Assembly: GCA_027382625.1 (NCBI GenBank)
Contig: JAJKFJ010022350.1
Span: forward strand, 1 to 64,000
Source: Tetmemena sp. SeJ-2015
Taxonomy: Eukaryota; Ciliophora; Spirotrichea; Sporadotrichida; Oxytrichidae
DNA length: 64,000 nucleotides
Direction: 5' to 3'
Positions 1 to 11,194 of this stretch are shown here, piece after piece (the stretch's first letter is position 1; the number at the start of each line of letters is the position of its first letter). The notes under the pieces are model-generated. The model saw only the letters and a program-made list of their open reading frames with translations, did no database searches and was not told where the DNA came from. Position numbers and translations under genes: made by a program.

Positions 1-1510
1 AATCCTTCTCTCGGGATGATTACACAACTAACCATTCTAAACTATCTCAGCTTTCTAAGAGAATGATTCGTCCTTAACTTTAAACTCAAGGCACAACTGC
101 AATCCAAGCTAATCACTCCTTTATCGCATAGACAGTTAAAAATGGTCAAGATCAAATAGTAGCATAGAATCAATAACCCTATGTGTACATGTAGAGTCAG
201 AAGATAAGTAAAGCCTAGATCCCACTTGATAGTAATAGAGATGCTGTCAATATAAATCTCGTTGCAAGAAAGAGACCACCTCCCATGAACATCGGCTATA
301 ATGAATTAGGAATAGATTAAACAAGATAAGTACTATACAGAAACTTCCATCAGATTGAGAGATAGATCTATCTTGTAGAGATCTCAAGAAATAATTATTT
401 ATAATTCAAAATTATCCTTTGAAATGTGAGGAAGGTCTTTGTCCTCATATTTCCAAACTTTGAACAGCCTGAGATGTACAAGTTTTGCACTCTTGCCGAA
501 AAGCAAGCTTAAAAATTAATGAGCGAGTGTAACAACATGTTTGAAGAATTTGTGAGGCGTTTTTACATAAGATTTGACAAGCTCCAAATAGCAGGCTTTC
601 ACTCTAAATCACCTAATCTAGTTAACAATTACTACACACCTGGATATAACACAGCTCTAGGCTAAAGAGAGCATAGCTCGGGCAGTGGGTAGAAATTCTC
701 TTCTAGTGTAAGCCCTCTCAGGAATGGTAGTGTGAGAGATAGGAGTAGGTATCAGCCCTCAACTGAAAATCCCTCGAGCAAGGCATCACATTTGGTTTCT
801 CAGCAGCAACCCTACTAAAATCTCAAGTTAATGGATCCGATGCTTCAAAGTCAGGACTAAAGTTCTTCTAGGGCAGAGTAGAAGAATTCTTCTTAGAATT
901 AAAAATATACAAAGGTTAATATGTTCTCATCGATATTCATTTTTAGAATGAAGCATCGAGTATAAGGAACCTGAGCAAGAACTAGTCTAACGTGATAATT
1001 GGAGAGCAGGATGAGGTATTCATCTAAGACTAAAATCAGAAAGGTGAAGGCGTAATAGAATCCAAGCAAGTATATGGAATGTTTGATATGTAGAAGCCAA
1101 GTTCGAATCCGAGCAGTCAACAGCTCAATTAATCTTTGAACGGAGGAGGCTCTCAAAAGCAAATGGTTGTTGGGCGATCTCAGCCTGAGGAATTCACGCT
1201 TAACGCACTAGATGAAGATAGAGAGTAAAATTATGGCTAGCAACAATCTCAGGTAAAGGTGGAGGCTAAATAAAGATTTTCAATTAAGCAGGCGAGTGGA
1301 GTAGAATCGAGTTCCTAGATAAAGAAAGTAGCTGCTTTGGATATCTCTCAGATTCAGAAACTGTAAGTCTCTTAAATTGAAGAGGCTGAGAGAAAAGCAG
1401 ATGCTGAGACTAGCAACAAGCTGAATTAGAGTAGATAAGAGCAATCAAATAATAGTAACTATATCATACCAGCAGATGACACCCCTAGGTATGAAAATGA
1501 CTTTGAATGA
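1..1510 (+). CDS. Gln/Ser-rich protein, 3' part (5' end outside window)
   Basis: One frame (starting at base 3) runs from the window edge to 914, then a 32-nt GT-AG intron (915-946) restores a second open stretch that ends at TGA 1508-1510 with the residues YENDFE. TAA and TAG occur about thirty times and are only sensible as Gln. The N-terminal visible part holds a more globular segment (around 430-640, with motifs such as VFVLIFPNFEQPEMYK); the rest is low-complexity Q/S/N-rich and probably disordered, with a charged helical stretch near 1375-1430. A TGA at 420-422 is in frame; it is either Trp or sits in a possible 60-nt intron 375-434. No family recognised. The gene start is not in the window. 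Confidence 0.6.
915..946 (+). other. 32-nt spliceosomal intron
   Basis: GT start, AT-rich body and TTTTTAG end. Removing 32 nt joins two frames that are each open and alike in composition (before: SSQNQKYTK; after: NEASSIRNLSK). It is one of the best examples of the very short introns in this window. Confidence 0.6.
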
Positions 1511-2956
1511 ACAAATTTGTTGGTTTATTTTAAATCATATTTAGATTTTAATTTTATGATTATTTCTCGTCTTCTTTCTTCATCACAATTTAATTCGCCA
1601 TGATATTTAAAAAATAATTTGAGCTGGATTGATTAAATGAAGTGTATGATAAAACATTAAACTTCAATATTAAAAGTCTGTATTTTTATTTGATATGTGA
1701 AATATTTTAGTCAGATTTTTGTTTCTTCAAATTAAATTATAATCCTTCATACTACAACTGCTAATACAACTACTACTACTACTTTTACTTTTAATTAGAA
1801 TAAATAAGAACGACTTTCAATAGAATTCTAAAAAATAAAGTAAAGTAAAGTAAAGTAAAATAAAAGTAAAAGTAAAATTTTAGGAATATAATTAATAATC
1901 AATTTCTTAAAACAGCACTTATCGTACTGAATTAGAAAATCAGTTATTATCCTATGTAAGATTCTAAAAAATAATAGTAAGGTAGACAACAGTTTTGAAA
2001 CTTTCTATAATAAAAAGTCCTTTAGCTTCTACACCTAATGAAAGATTAAATGTTAGTATTTCTATTTACATTTGTAGATTCTGTGGATCCAATTAAAGCA
2101 CGCCAGGATAAAAATTAAGAAGGGCAAAAATCAAAATCTGCCAACTTATTTAGACCTATATGATATTTACTATAAACTTAATTTTAACTTGCACAAGAAA
2201 ACTGACATTTAAAACTCTTTCTGTCTGCTAAGGATGACGAGAGGCAGATAGCTCGTAATAGGAAAATAAATTCATTACTAAGCAAGATACGTAGAAATCT
2301 TAGTTTTGGCAGTTCTCTGCTTTTTGACATAAAATACACAAAATAAGAACTGCTCTAGCTCCATATTTAAAATATGGACTTATTATGTTTTTTTTTATTT
2401 GAGTATCCCTTAACCTCTGGTAATAATTCGTAGTTAAAGACATATTTTATAAAGATTAATATAAAGTAGAGTTGTGGAACTTGCAATCCCAATTTTGGAG
2501 AGTATGTTAAAGTGGAGTAGAGAGATAAAAAGTTTTTCAATAGCTAAATATATATTTTCTTATTATAGAGACAGTGACCCAGAATAAAGCGGCTTAGTGA
2601 CGTCGACACAAGAGGTGTATTCATGCGGATCTTGCTTTCAGGATTCAGAAAACAAATACTTTGAGTATTCTCCTTTTTTATATTTTGCAAATGTTCTAAG
2701 TGTATTAGTCCGAGATAATGCATTACTTGTAGTAACTCCTCACTCTACTTGGATGTCGAAGCTCTTTATAAATATTTATAAGTTTCTTTATTTTCTTGAT
2801 TGCATTGAAAAATGTGATAACCTAGACTCAATTTCATACATCTTATAAGTAGAAGGATAGCCTGACCTCAGGATTTGCAGATCAAGAAATTTAATTTCTA
2901 TTAAAATGATTGATTATATTTTTATAATTTAACGGGATCCTTTCGTCGACATTAAA
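1511..2956. other. AT-rich intergenic region
   Basis: Mostly AT-rich sequence without a convincing gene. A frame from about 2580 to 3130 stays open with TAA/TAG read as Gln, with a Cys-containing stretch near 2625-2650 (YSCGSCFQDSENKYF), but it runs straight into the fold-back repeat, so I do not call it as a gene. Contains a short pentanucleotide repeat near 1836-1877. Confidence 0.5.
1836..1877. repeat. (AAAGT)n microsatellite
   Basis: About eight imperfect copies of AAAGT/AAAAGT in tandem, directly readable in the sequence. Confidence 0.85.
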
Positions 2957-3351
2957 AGGTACATTCTAACATAAAAGGCTTCAAATTTTAATCCTAATTC
3001 CGTCAGTTAAAGGTCAGCTGCACCTTAATAAAATGTATATTTAAGCTAACTGTTTGCTATTGTATAATAAATATAATTTGCAATTTTTTTATAATGCAAC
3101 ATTTATTGAATTCATAACATTCTTTACATATAAGCCCAAATCATTTAAGCTTAAAATTTTAGCATTAGTCCCATAATCATGAGTTAAATTTTAGCTATTT
3201 TTAAATGTTGCATTATAAAAAAATTGCAAATTATATTTATTATACAATAGCAAAAAGTTAGCTTAAAATATAGATTTTATTAAGGTGTAGCTGACCTTTA
3301 ATTGACTGAATTAGGATTAAAATTTGAAGCCTTATATGTTAGAATTTACCT
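2957..3351. repeat. Fold-back inverted repeat (MITE-like)
   Basis: Two arms of about 150 nt (2957-3104 and 3202-3351) are near-perfect reverse complements, separated by a 97-nt AT-rich spacer. The arms match through recognisable blocks such as GGTCAGCTGCACCTTAAT on the left and ATTAAGGTGTAGCTGACC on the right, with scattered substitutions and small indels. There is no coding capacity inside. The shape is that of a non-autonomous fold-back or MITE element. I could not identify a clear target-site duplication; ATTA lies near both ends but is not decisive. It sits just upstream of the first exon of the beta-helix gene. Confidence 0.8.
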
Positions 3352-3447
3352 CTATTAGTGGAAGAATCAGATTTAGGAGTGAAAATTACCCTACAAAAAT
3401 AATTATTTATTACCTTTATTCCTTAGAAATTATAATATCGAGGTAAG

Positions 3448-6400
3448 AACCCCCATAATTTATACGTGGATGGTTCTAGCAAGGTAGATATCGAGCTAGG
3501 AACATTTATGTATCCCTATAAAAATATAAGTTCAGCAATCAGGGAAATCCACAACTCTCTTGCTGCGGTATACTATGCACCCCTCTACTTAAATATTAGG
3601 AGTGGCACCTACAATCACATTTAAATAGTTACTGAGTCCATAGAATTGTTCTGCACTAAGAATCTCACAATAAGGTAAGGGAAAAAACTGAAAATAAAAG
3701 TTCTAAATTGTTCATTCCTCCATCAATTCAGTATTTTAAGTTTATAATATTTTATTTCCAATTTGGAGTTTGATTAGGCATATAAATTTATTAAAATAGC
3801 TAATTACTTCGAATCTTCTTTCCCTTTTGAAAAAAAACTTTATCAGAGAAATGCTGATTGACTTTTATTTATTTTAGAACATATGATAATCAATATTCAT
3901 TTGAAATGAAAATATAATGATATCTATGAAGGCGAACCTGTTTTCTCTTTGGAGTAAGAGTATGCGTATTTGTGGCCGACTTATGGCAAATTCCATTAAA
4001 ATGAAACTTACTGGGTCTCTCCATCCAGTTTTGTTCTCAACTAAAATTATACTCTCAACTATCAATTTAATTTTTTATTCTCATATTTTAAAATTTAAAT
4101 TTGGAAGATTCATCCAACAAGGCTTTCTATAAATTATTATAATAAGTAATTTCTTTTATGAAATCTTAATTAAATAATTATTATAAAAAAATAATAATCA
4201 TTGAGTTATATCAATTATTCCTACTTATAAAATTTATTATTTTATGGAGAGAAAAGCCCCTTATTGCGGAAAGGACAATATAAATATATTATTGTGGACA
4301 TTTTTTTAAATTTATATTTTCTGAGTGGTAGTGAAGCTTAGATAGGTGGAAATGTATTCGAGTTGAAGTATTCAAATGCTGAAATCCATAATATTCAGCT
4401 CTAAGGTAAGTTCTTTAAAATGGCATCTCTTACTTCTTTGAATATTAATTTTATGACGATTTATATGTAGTGAATGATATTCTATACCATTTAGTTCTAC
4501 TGTAAAAGAACAACAATAACACCCTATTATAAAATTGATTTATAATTAATAACTACTACATAAAATGCATCTATCTTTTATTTATAGTATAGTAATAATA
4601 TAATAGAAAGAAAAATATTTCTTAAATAAAATCTAATTGTGAATACAAAGGATGTGTTTCATCAAACTTAAATTATATTTAAATTAAATAGCTTTTCTTT
4701 TCAGCAAAAAGCATTTAGTTTTACTAAAAAAAAGCTCGAAAAGTTTTATAATCCTTAGGTAATTAGAGTAAATATTTAACAGAGAGATAAGTGGGAAAAT
4801 TAAGCTCTTAACTGTCGGAAACAGTACTTTTACAAAATTAAAGGTCGTCAAGTCCCAAATTTTTATCCTCTCTAAACTTTTGAAGACCTAAAATCTAAAA
4901 TAATTTCTTTTAAAATTGATCATTCATATAAGTGGGTGAGGCAAAGAGGATTTTTACTGCATAAATTTGCTAAGGCTTTAAGAATAGAAATATAGTAGAC
5001 CTTAGAAATCGAAATTTATTACATATAATTGTATAAATGCAACAGCCACTTCACGACATAATTTTTCTAATTTAATCAAGTGAATATCATTTCTTTATAA
5101 TTTATTAACAATACTTTTAGTTTATATGAGTCAAGTTTATCTATAACTGAAAAAAAAAAAACTTTTAAAAATTGCATTAAATAAATGATGATTTTATGTT
5201 GCAACACTTTTATGTAAACTTTGAGTTAGAATGTATTTTTATTGAAATTTAGGAATTCTTATGAATTCCAGTGATAAATCTTGCCCCTAGAAACTTAATA
5301 CTTTTTTATTTACAAATTTAATTTTTTAACTATATTTTTTTATTTAGAAAAGGAGATAAAAAATATATCTTTTGACTATATTTGTTAGAGTAAGAAACTG
5401 CGAATGATTTTATTTAACACCTTTAGAAATGCGATTTCATCAACTTTTTCATTATATTTCAAAGCACAAGCGGCTACACTGTAGAGGTTTTTGACTCCAG
5501 ATTTGATTAAACCACTGGCAGAGACGTCCAATCTTATATGCACACAAACAAAAACATCAATATAAATATCCAAAGAAATTATATGGTGATCTGTGATCCC
5601 TCGTTTCCGATTAAACTTGCAATATAAAAGGCTTATGAAATTATGTAAACTTAGTTGTTTATATCCTCTTTTACTATCAGAAACTCATTCTTTTATAAAG
5701 TGGCCTTTGATTATATAATAAAAATTAATCCTTTTACTTGCTTTATTTTGATGAATACTCATGGCTGGCATCTTAAGCAACTTATGGGAACTTCCACTTC
5801 ATCAATAACACATTTTATATGATATCTCCTGCTTCTTGGATGCTATTCCAGTTCAATTCTGCGGATTGCGCATTCATTCAACCCAACCAAGTCTCATTCA
5901 TCAATAACACAGTCACTTAAAGAATAAAATAAATTATAGTTTTATAATAAAATTTTTTCACGACAACCAACAGATCAAGAGCTGCAGGAAACTCAGGACA
6001 AGCTCATTCATTCCAAATCTCAATAAGCATCTATATTTATTCAGTCAGTCTTATATTTATTCTACTAATTCATCAATGCTCCTGATAGAGGCTAAACCTT
6101 CTCAGTGATAATGAGCGGAAATAACTTCACCCATTTCGTGATCAGAAACCCCATTATAAAAATCAACTCTAACATCAAGAATACCTTTGTAAATAATTTA
6201 AAATTAAAAGAGAGCTTATCTCTTATTATCTTTGTCTACTTCGAAGATAACCTAGTTGATGGGCTCTTCTTGGATGATGGTGCAACTATACAAGATGCTT
6301 TATTGAGTATTGATACAATTCATAGCTACACATATGTCACAAACAATACAATTAACAATCTTCTCCTCGATTTCTTCCTCTAGGTATATCTCTTCACTTA

Positions 6401-9400
6401 AGAAAATTTTAGGTATCTCAAGGTACTTAGGCATATGTGTATTATTTGTTATATTTGTGTGTAAAACAACAGGATAAGCTTTTCAAAATATATTTTTTTA
6501 AATTAAAATAGAGTAAGAGAAATCTATCCCAATAAGTTATATAGACGGAAAGCAATCACTGTCTTACTTCGACATTAATCAACTAGAGGAAGCTTCATAA
6601 TAATTTATTCATTATATTTAAAATTAGCCTACTTTTACAATAACTCCATATTTGATTCTATTTTTGAATCAAGCACCCTGATCTCAATCAGCAATGTTAA
6701 ATTTGCTCAAATCTAAAATATTACTTGCAGTCGCTCTAGTAATTATTCATTTCATTATAATCTTTTGTTTAGCAATCAATCAGGTTATGTATTTTAAAAT
6801 GTTGTTGCATTTGATTTAAAAATTATTGTACTTCAGCTCAGTAGGAAGTATTCTTGTGTAAAACATCTACTTCAGTGAATTGGAGGCCTAATCTTAATAA
6901 GCGACAAGTACTATCTTAATTTTATAATTTTTTATGATACATCTTCACAATAAATACTCTGAACTTGGATATCTTCGACTCCTTAAACTACACATTTTCC
7001 CAAATAGAATATAGCAATTCTACTTTAAAGCTCTTCCAGATTATAATTAAATTATATTCTTTAAATTTTGATATTGAATTTTATTTTGTTTTAACTAACT
7101 AACACTTTCTGATTCTACAGCTGATAATAAAAACATTTCTATCTAACTCACAAGCTTTCATCTTAGGAATATCTCAATCTAGAGTGGCTATCTGTTGCAA
7201 TTCAAAAACTTCTAACATGAAAATATTTCTATAACAATCGATTCCTCTATCTTTGAATACATATACACTCAGGATTCATTACTTTTGTCTTAGTTTAATT
7301 TTTTCTTTTTAATTAAATGAGTATGTTATCGTTTATGATTAAATTAAAAGGCATTAAAATTCTTTATTATAATCTGATATTTTTAATAATCTAATACTAA
7401 AAATCTAATTTGCTCTAAATATCCATAATTTGCTACATATGTATATTCTCTAAATAAAAGATTTAATTTTTGAAGTTTAACGGAAGACTTTTCATCGTAA
7501 ATTCGATATTTAAAAAATTAATGGGTCATGGATTTAAAATATACCCCACTGATACTCTTGATACATAGCTGCCTTAATCAGTTAGTATTTAAAACAGCTC
7601 ATTCTAACATATATCAACACCAAGTGATGCCCTAATTTAATCCTAATAGAACTCACTCATCAATATATAAAAATAAATATAATAATATTGAAGGATCCTC
7701 TTTCAAAAATATTACAAGCCCAGGGAGAGGATCAGTTGCATTTGCAGATATCAAGTAATCTATAAAATGTAGATAAGTCTAAAATATTTAATCAAATCTA
7801 TAATAAGCTTCTCAGATACAATATTTGTAAATAACTCTGCTACAAAAGGTGGGATTGGGTATGCTCACTTAGAATCTTAACTCGTATTTTCTATATTTAC
7901 TTAAAATTATTTTCTAATTGCACAGCTATTAGCAACTAAGCTTAGATTGGTGGATTTGTATACCTAGGTGACGGTGGGAAAGTAAAAATAAGCGATTCTC
8001 AATTTATCTCAAACATAGCAACAGAAGGCAGCTTGCTCTACTTTATTAACACTCAAGAGGAAAATCTTATTCAGAGGATTTAAATACAAAACGATTTGAG
8101 TGCAGTATAATTTTTAATGAATAATAACTATTTTTATTAAATATTGTTAAGAGCAGCTACTATAGTCGGCATTAAGCTTTTGAAGTCAAGTCTGATAAAT
8201 TAATTAAGGTATTTAATTTAGATAATCTAAGAGAGTATCACTTAAGTAAATGTAGAAAAGACAATCTATATTAAGAATAATGAATTAATATTTTATTTAA
8301 ATTCAACAATCGAAGGCGTAGCTGGTTCATTGGTCTAATTTTAGAGCTTTATCATATAGAATCAAAGTCTCTCGCAAATAGCCTTGCTTAGCTAAAGTTC
8401 TCTAAGATTGCTAAACTTTACTTTACTAAATGCAACTTCTTCACAAGCATTAGTTTTAAAGATTTTATTAAAGTAAAAAAGCAATTTTCTAGACTCAAGA
8501 TGACTTAACAGTAATTTAATTTTATATGACTCAGATATCGTTATCTCTAATTTACGAGTGAAGAATAGCTCTCTCATTTTTCTAAATGCTTAATCAACAA
8601 CCCTACAGTTTCAAGATTCTCAAATAGAAAACTTAAATAACACTATTCTAAATGAAGAAACAGAATCAGAGTATTTTATGAAGATGACTAAGTTTTATTC
8701 AATATATTTTTTAGAAGTCTGAAATCCAAGTTAAAAATATTTCAATAAAACATTCTGCAGCTGCTCAAAGCTTATAAATTTTAAGATTAATTTAGAAATA
8801 AATGCTTGTCTATGTTTTACTTCGCATATAGTGATATAGACATCGAATTATTGGCAGCCTTCATGATTTAGAATAATTTTCTTTGGCTTTAAAATTCTGT
8901 TACTTAAGTTAAAAACTCAGTTTTCTCTTTTAATTTATTTTTATTATTATCTTCATTCTGGACTATTTAAGATAAAAGCCAAACTGCATTAGGCGGTTAA
9001 GCAATTCGCAGCATCGACTCTTAAATGTCCGTGAAAAACTCATTGTTCAATTTATTTTTAAATAATGTTCTTCTATATAGGGTCAAGCTAATTGAATGGT
9101 GGAGCTGTTTACATTTCTGACCCAAATTAAGTTGATAAAACTACTTAATAATTTTAGAATGTGACATTCGAATAGTGTATCGGATCCCAAGGTGGTGCTT
9201 TATACTCAGAGAATACTATAGTGTAGATTATTAATTCTTCATTCACAAACAACTCAGCTCTTTCTGAAGGAGGCGCTATATATTTAGATCATCCTTAGTC
9301 ACTCTTATTCTAAAATAGCACTTATTCTTAAATAATAGGAAGCTCGTTCATTTCAAACTCTGCTGGCTAAAAGGGAGGAGCCTTGTTCTATAAAGAACTA

Positions 9401-10870
9401 AGGCCAACAATAGATTCAGATTCTATTTTTCAACTAAATTTCGTTGTCTTGTGTTTTATATTTTTAATTAAGGTTAGAGCTATGGACCTCAAATTGCTGG
9501 TCAATAGTACAGACTTGGATTCATTACTAAAAATCTGCTATAAATATCGAACAATCATCTTATTAGTTCTGAGTTAGTAAAAATTGGGATTTATGATTAT
9601 GACGGACAGATAATTTAAGATGACTCTTCTACTCAGATTCAGATCAGTTCTCGATATTTCAACGCTTCGATAATTGGTGATCTCAATTTAAATTTTTGTT
9701 AATATAAACTAGTATCTCTCTTATTAAGCTTAGTCAGGTTTAATTCTCCCAAACATTTCTATAATCGGCCAGCCAGGATATTTGATGATTATGGATATAA
9801 AAAGCACTAGCAATCCTTCTCTTATAACTGATTATCTCTAAATAGAAATACTCGACTGCCTTGAGGGATAAGTACTTTAGAATGGATTGTAAGATATTTA
9901 TTGCCATTTCAATAAACTTATTCTGTAGATGTATTTAATGTCCGTATGGGAGTTATGTCCTTCAATCAAGCCAAACTTCTTGTTTTAAATTTACTAAGGA
10001 ACTATTTAATTTAAAGGACATAAATAGAAAATGAAACAATGATATTGAGACACCCTCTAGATTTCTAGATTAAGGCCTTAGTGCTTAATTACTGTGGGTG
10101 GGGGACCCATTTCATCATTTTGAATTTAATTGCATATATTTTAATATTTTAAATTTCTAATTTTTCGTTCTTTTTCAGATTATTTAGCCGTAGCATTTTT
10201 TCTTTTTATTTATATGTTCGAAGATTTTCTTTATTTTAAAACATATAGCTTGAATGTGATTCCTCATGAGTCATATTTATAAATAAATTAAGTTTGCGGT
10301 GCCCTTAAAATGCCATCTGTTCAGGTGGATCATCTATAAAACCTGTTAAAGGCTATTGGCTAGCATCCTCAAACTCAGAGATAATCTATGAATGCTTCAA
10401 CTAAGAGGCTTGCCCGTAATTATTGATAACTTAATATTCTTAGGGGAGGTGGATCATAGAAGTGCAACTTGGGATACAAGGGAACTATATGTTCACAATG
10501 TATTGGCTGGGATGAAGATGAAAAAAACTACTACGCTTAAGTGGGAAGTGATAAGTGCTAGAAATGTGGCAATCTACTTTAAGATTTAAAAAATGGTTTT
10601 TATTAATTTTTAAGAGAGCTTAATCATAATTGCAGTGATGTTTGCAATAGGAATATATTTTTCTGTTCATTTGATGTAAATCATATACTCATGACAATTT
10701 TAGGCTTTTGATAAGAAACCCTAGTCGAAGAAAAGACCATTTTTATTTTTATTCAGTGCTCTTGAGAATACTAAAGGTAATTAAGTGTTTTGAATCGGGA
10801 ATCATAGAAATTAAACAGTTCTTAAATGCAACTTAAAGTTCTTCGTTAACGAGGATGTTATCAGGTTTGA
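3448..10870 (+). CDS. Large beta-helix, Cys-rich, membrane-anchored surface protein (multi-exon)
   Basis: Exons are separated by AT-rich introns. The first recognised exon (3448-3674) reads LYVDGSSKV...SAIREIHNSL and ends at a GTAAGG donor. Further pieces lie at about 3922-4130 (IYEGEPVFSLEQEYAYLWPT), 4323-4403 (SGSEAQIGGNVFELKYSNAE), 5400-6380 and 7800-9470. From about 9060 the repeats are typical of right-handed parallel beta-helix (Pmp-like) proteins, with recurring GGA(V/L/I)Y and F.N.SF motifs (SSFTNNSALSEGGAIYLD). A Cys-rich module follows at 10300-10580 (CPQNAICSGGSSIKPVKGYW, then CNLGYKGTICSQCIGW), then a membrane span near 10620-10675. A 28-nt intron at 10676-10703 joins this to a polar stretch (RNPSRRKDHFYFYSVLLRIL). 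The family is a large surface-protein family in ciliates; function unknown. The usual further membrane spans after this point are not visible, so the 3' end may be truncated. Exact exon borders are not resolved. Confidence 0.65.
10676..10703 (+). other. 28-nt spliceosomal intron
   Basis: GTAAAT start and ATTTTAG end. It contains a TGA that would otherwise interrupt the frame. Splicing joins FSVHLM to LLIRNPSRRKDHFYF, which matches the usual membrane-to-cytosol transition of this protein family. Confidence 0.6.
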
Positions 10871-11100
10871 AAAGAAAAGTAGGGTATGATATATTTTAAT
10901 TATTAAATAGGAAAAGATTAGGTTTTAATTAAATTTAGTCACCCCATTGGTTAATCACTGATCTCTACAGCGAAATCCAATTAAACGTTAGGGTTTTAAT
11001 TATAGATATGATCATTATATTAAACACCAATCAATATTAGAATTAAACCATATTAGCCAATCACTGATCTTTATTTAATATAGTCTCAATCACATCTCTA

Positions 11101-11166
11101 ATTAAGAATTGGGCTTTCATCTTATTCTTACAACCCACGATCCACTTCTCTTATTTCTCTTTACTC
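11101..11166 (+). promoter_or_regulatory. Repeated 5' element, copy 1
   Basis: About 65 nt that recur, in reverse orientation, at 32792-32856. The shared core includes CATCTTATTCTTA, AACCCACGAT and CTTATTTCTCTTT, at roughly 85 % identity by eye. It lies about 30 nt before the ATG of the PAS gene, on the same strand. It may be a promoter element or the end of a dispersed repeat; the wider flank (10940-11100) also carries an internal near-repeat, AATCACTGATCT, twice. Confidence 0.5.
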
Positions 11167-11194
11167 ACAGATTTACAAGAAGGTGAAAGAGAAA

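Noticed and set aside
2580..3130. 180-codon open frame on the plus strand
   Set aside because: With only TGA as stop, frames of this length arise by chance in AT-rich DNA, and this one runs through the inverted repeat without any domain.
5385..5573. Minus-strand ORF (ALKYNEKVDEIAFLKVLNKI)
   Set aside because: It looks protein-like, but the plus strand here reads STSGYTVEVFDSRFDQTTG in line with the beta-helix gene around it; I kept the plus-strand reading.
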